Assembly: GCA_902984215.1 (NCBI GenBank)
Contig: CADWAF010001119.1
Span: forward strand, 1-10,128
DNA length: 10,128 bases
Direction of reading: 5' to 3'
From: Willaertia magna
Taxonomy: Eukaryota; Heterolobosea; Eutetramitea; Acrasida; Naegleriidae
Part shown: piece by piece, positions 8,496-10,128 of the stretch
Position numbering within the stretch: the stretch's first letter is position 1
How the letters are laid out: every line of letters begins with the position of its first letter
Position numbers and translations under genes: made by a program
The notes under the pieces: model-generated
Told to the model about the DNA's origin: nothing
The model's input: only the letters and a program-made list of their open reading frames with translations
The model's database searches: none

Positions 8496-8579
8496 TTTTA
8501 TTAACCACTACAATGTTATAAATTACCTTGAACTTGCCTTTTTTTTCCATTCCAATCAATATTGTAGTGGTTAATAAAA
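8496..8579. repeat. Perfect 19-bp inverted repeat, 46-nt spacer
   Basis: The left arm TTTTATTAACCACTACAAT (8496-8514) is exactly complementary to the right arm ATTGTAGTGGTTAATAAAA (8561-8579). G-T wobble at both ends plus two further pairs inside would extend the stem. The repeat lies in the 286-bp spacer between the F-box-like stop and the P450 start, which otherwise shows only an AATAAA at 8431-8436. A transcript would form a long hairpin. It could also be the ends of a tiny mobile element or a protein-binding site. Confidence 0.85.
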
Positions 8580-8715
8580 GATTATCAATTCTTGTATGTT
8601 GTAATAAAATCTTTCCCAAACCAATCGGCAGAATGTTGTTTTCGCAACATTTCGCAAAAACAACGCAAAAAAAATAGCACCGATACTTGCGACATTAAAT
8701 CACCACTATTTTTAA

Positions 8716-10128
8716 ATGCTTCAATTTTTCCTTTATCTAACACTGTTTCTCTTGGCAGTATTCTTGGTATTGCTTTTCATCCATACCTACAAATTCTTGG
8801 TTAACTACTTTAAATTCAAACATATACCAGGCTACGTTTCCTTCTTCCCTGGAGTAATAGATGCATACCTTCATAACAGATTTTTTGCTCATCATGGTTA
8901 CATCTGTATTTTAGATAGCTTTAAAAAGTATAAAGATACTCCAATTATAAAATTACAAATGGGTACTCACATTCAATTAGTAGTTGCTAGAGATAAGAAT
9001 GCAGTAAAAGAAGTACTTGTCAGAAAGTATAAATCTATTAGTAAAGGTCAACAATTAGCACCTGTAGGGATTTTTGGTCCAAACATGTTTTCAGCTGACA
9101 GTAATGATCCATTGTGGAAGAAACACAGAATAATTGCCAATCCAATTTTTAGTAGTAATGCTCACTTGAAGAATGTGTTTAGAGTTACCTTAGAAGAATG
9201 TAAGAAGATTGGTAATTTTTGGAATAAAGAAAATTTATATGAAAGAATAGAAGAAAATGGAGGTGTCAGTTATAAAAAGGTTAACGTTACTAATGAATTT
9301 AAGTCAATTACGTTAACTGTAATTAATCGTGTTGGTAAGTATTTAAAGCTTTTGATTTAACACTGTATTTGTTAGCATTTGATTATGATATGGATATATT
9401 TGGAAAGGATGTTAAACATAGAGATGAGTTACACGATTGGGTCAATAACCTGTTGTTTGGTTTAATTTTACATTTCGTTTTCCCTGGTTGGTTCTTTGAC
9501 TATGTTCCATTTGGTCCATTTAAAAGATTTAAAGATAGTAAAGAAAAGTTTAGACAAAATGCATTAACTATGATTGATAAAAAGATGAAAGAATTAAAAG
9601 GTAGTAATAGTGAATTGTCACAAGATGAAGATTTACTTACATTATTGTTAAATGCTGGTGTATTGAATGTTGAAAATGAAAGTGATAGATTGTCAGTAGA
9701 TGAATTACTATCAGCTATATTTATTATTTTCTTTGCAGGTTTTGAAACATCTAGTACTTCATTAAATTTCATGTTTCGTTTATTAGCAACTCATCCAGAT
9801 GTACAACAACGAATCCATGACGAGATTGACCAAGAAATTGAATCTATTGATGATTTAACATATGAAATTGTGACTGAAAAACTTCCATATACAACATCTT
9901 TTATTAAGGAAGCTTTAAGAGTTAAAACTCCTGTCCCTGGTTCTTCTAGAATAGCTCACAAAAACGAAACAATTAGTGGTATACCTATTCCAAAGGGAAC
10001 TCTTGTAAATGTTAATGTAATCTCTCAACATTACTATGCCTTAGATGGAAAGGATGAATTTAAACCTGATAGATTTTTAGTTAATAATAATAGTAACACT
10101 GATAAAAACGATAACAATGAAGTAGATT
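8716..10128 (+). CDS. Cytochrome P450, membrane-anchored, 3' end outside window
   Basis: Exons 8716-9334 and 9376-10128 give 457 residues so far; the haem-cysteine region lies beyond the edge. A TAA directly before the ATG fixes the start. Residues 1-24 are a hydrophobic anchor, followed by HIPGY (36-40), the proline hinge seen in ER P450s. Family motifs appear in order: helix C WKKHR (W134, R138, haem propionate contact), I-helix AGFET (327-331, oxygen activation), K-helix EALR (385-388, ExxR), and PDRF (437-440, PERF variant). An N/D-rich run follows PDRF. The family carries out NADPH-dependent mono-oxygenation with a reductase partner, usually on the ER; the substrate cannot be inferred. 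The layout resembles CYP4/CYP3-type microsomal enzymes, but a subfamily cannot be assigned. Confidence 0.95.
9335..9375 (+). other. 41-nt intron of the P450 gene
   Basis: Begins GTAAGTATTT and ends TTTGTTAG, phase 1. Reading through would end the protein at the TAA at 9358-9360. Splicing makes an alanine codon from G and CA and yields INRVAFDYDMDIFGKD, the expected P450 sequence between helices E and F. It is the shortest intron in the window. Confidence 0.92.

Noticed and set aside
8592..8804. 70-codon plus-strand frame overlapping the P450 start
   Set aside because: It overlaps the P450 N-terminal anchor in another frame, has no family features, and ends without purpose; the P450 start with an adjacent upstream stop is far better supported.
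9500..9772. 90-codon minus-strand frame
   Set aside because: It is antisense to P450 exon 2, including the I-helix motif, and has no recognisable features of its own.
1..10128. CRISPR array, bacterial operon or insertion sequence
   Set aside because: No repeat-spacer pattern, ribosome binding sites or transposase are visible; introns, the Pol III promoter and protein families are eukaryotic.

Overview
The window looks like nuclear DNA of an AT-rich, free-living protist with short spliceosomal introns. Every protein gene whose structure could be resolved has one GT-AG intron with a GTAAGT donor and a TAG acceptor. TAA is a true stop and glutamine is written CAA, which argues against ciliates with a reassigned code. 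The gene mix (Rho-GEF, MAP kinase with Q-rich extensions, F-box-like protein, membrane P450) fits a heterolobosean amoeba such as Naegleria, or another amoeboid protist. This assignment is inference from gene style, not from a database match.

Layout, left to right. A membrane-anchored DH-PH Rho guanine nucleotide exchange factor (+ strand, 10-1827) converges on a MAP-kinase-like gene (- strand, 1874-3596); only 46 bp separate their stop codons. Upstream of the kinase lies about 900 bp without a confident gene. Next come a tRNA-Pro(UGG) gene (- strand, 4500-4571), about 320 bp of unassigned sequence with two small open frames, and a 128-residue protein (4894-5280) whose N-terminus resembles ribosomal protein eS30. 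After it comes a gene-free block of about 2 kb. Its core (5401-7140) has only about 5-6% G+C by hand count, far below the rest of the window. The right part holds an F-box-like gene (7427-8429), a spacer with a perfect 19-bp inverted repeat, and a cytochrome P450 gene (from 8716) that runs off the right edge before its haem-binding cysteine.

Several gene models depend on introns that a simple reading of open frames misses. The Rho-GEF intron is 42 nt, a multiple of three without stops, so the unspliced frame reads through and looks like one exon. Removing it restores the conserved DH-domain motif QRIPRY. The kinase needs a 73-nt intron to join its glycine loop to the catalytic core. The F-box-like and P450 genes each need a 41-43 nt intron.

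The genes do not form an obvious pathway. The Rho-GEF and MAP kinase are both signalling proteins, but their tail-to-tail arrangement gives no evidence of co-regulation. The most unusual items are the ~95% AT block (candidate centromere or other chromosomal element), the TNY activation-loop motif of the kinase, the tailed eS30-like protein, and the very short uniform introns.
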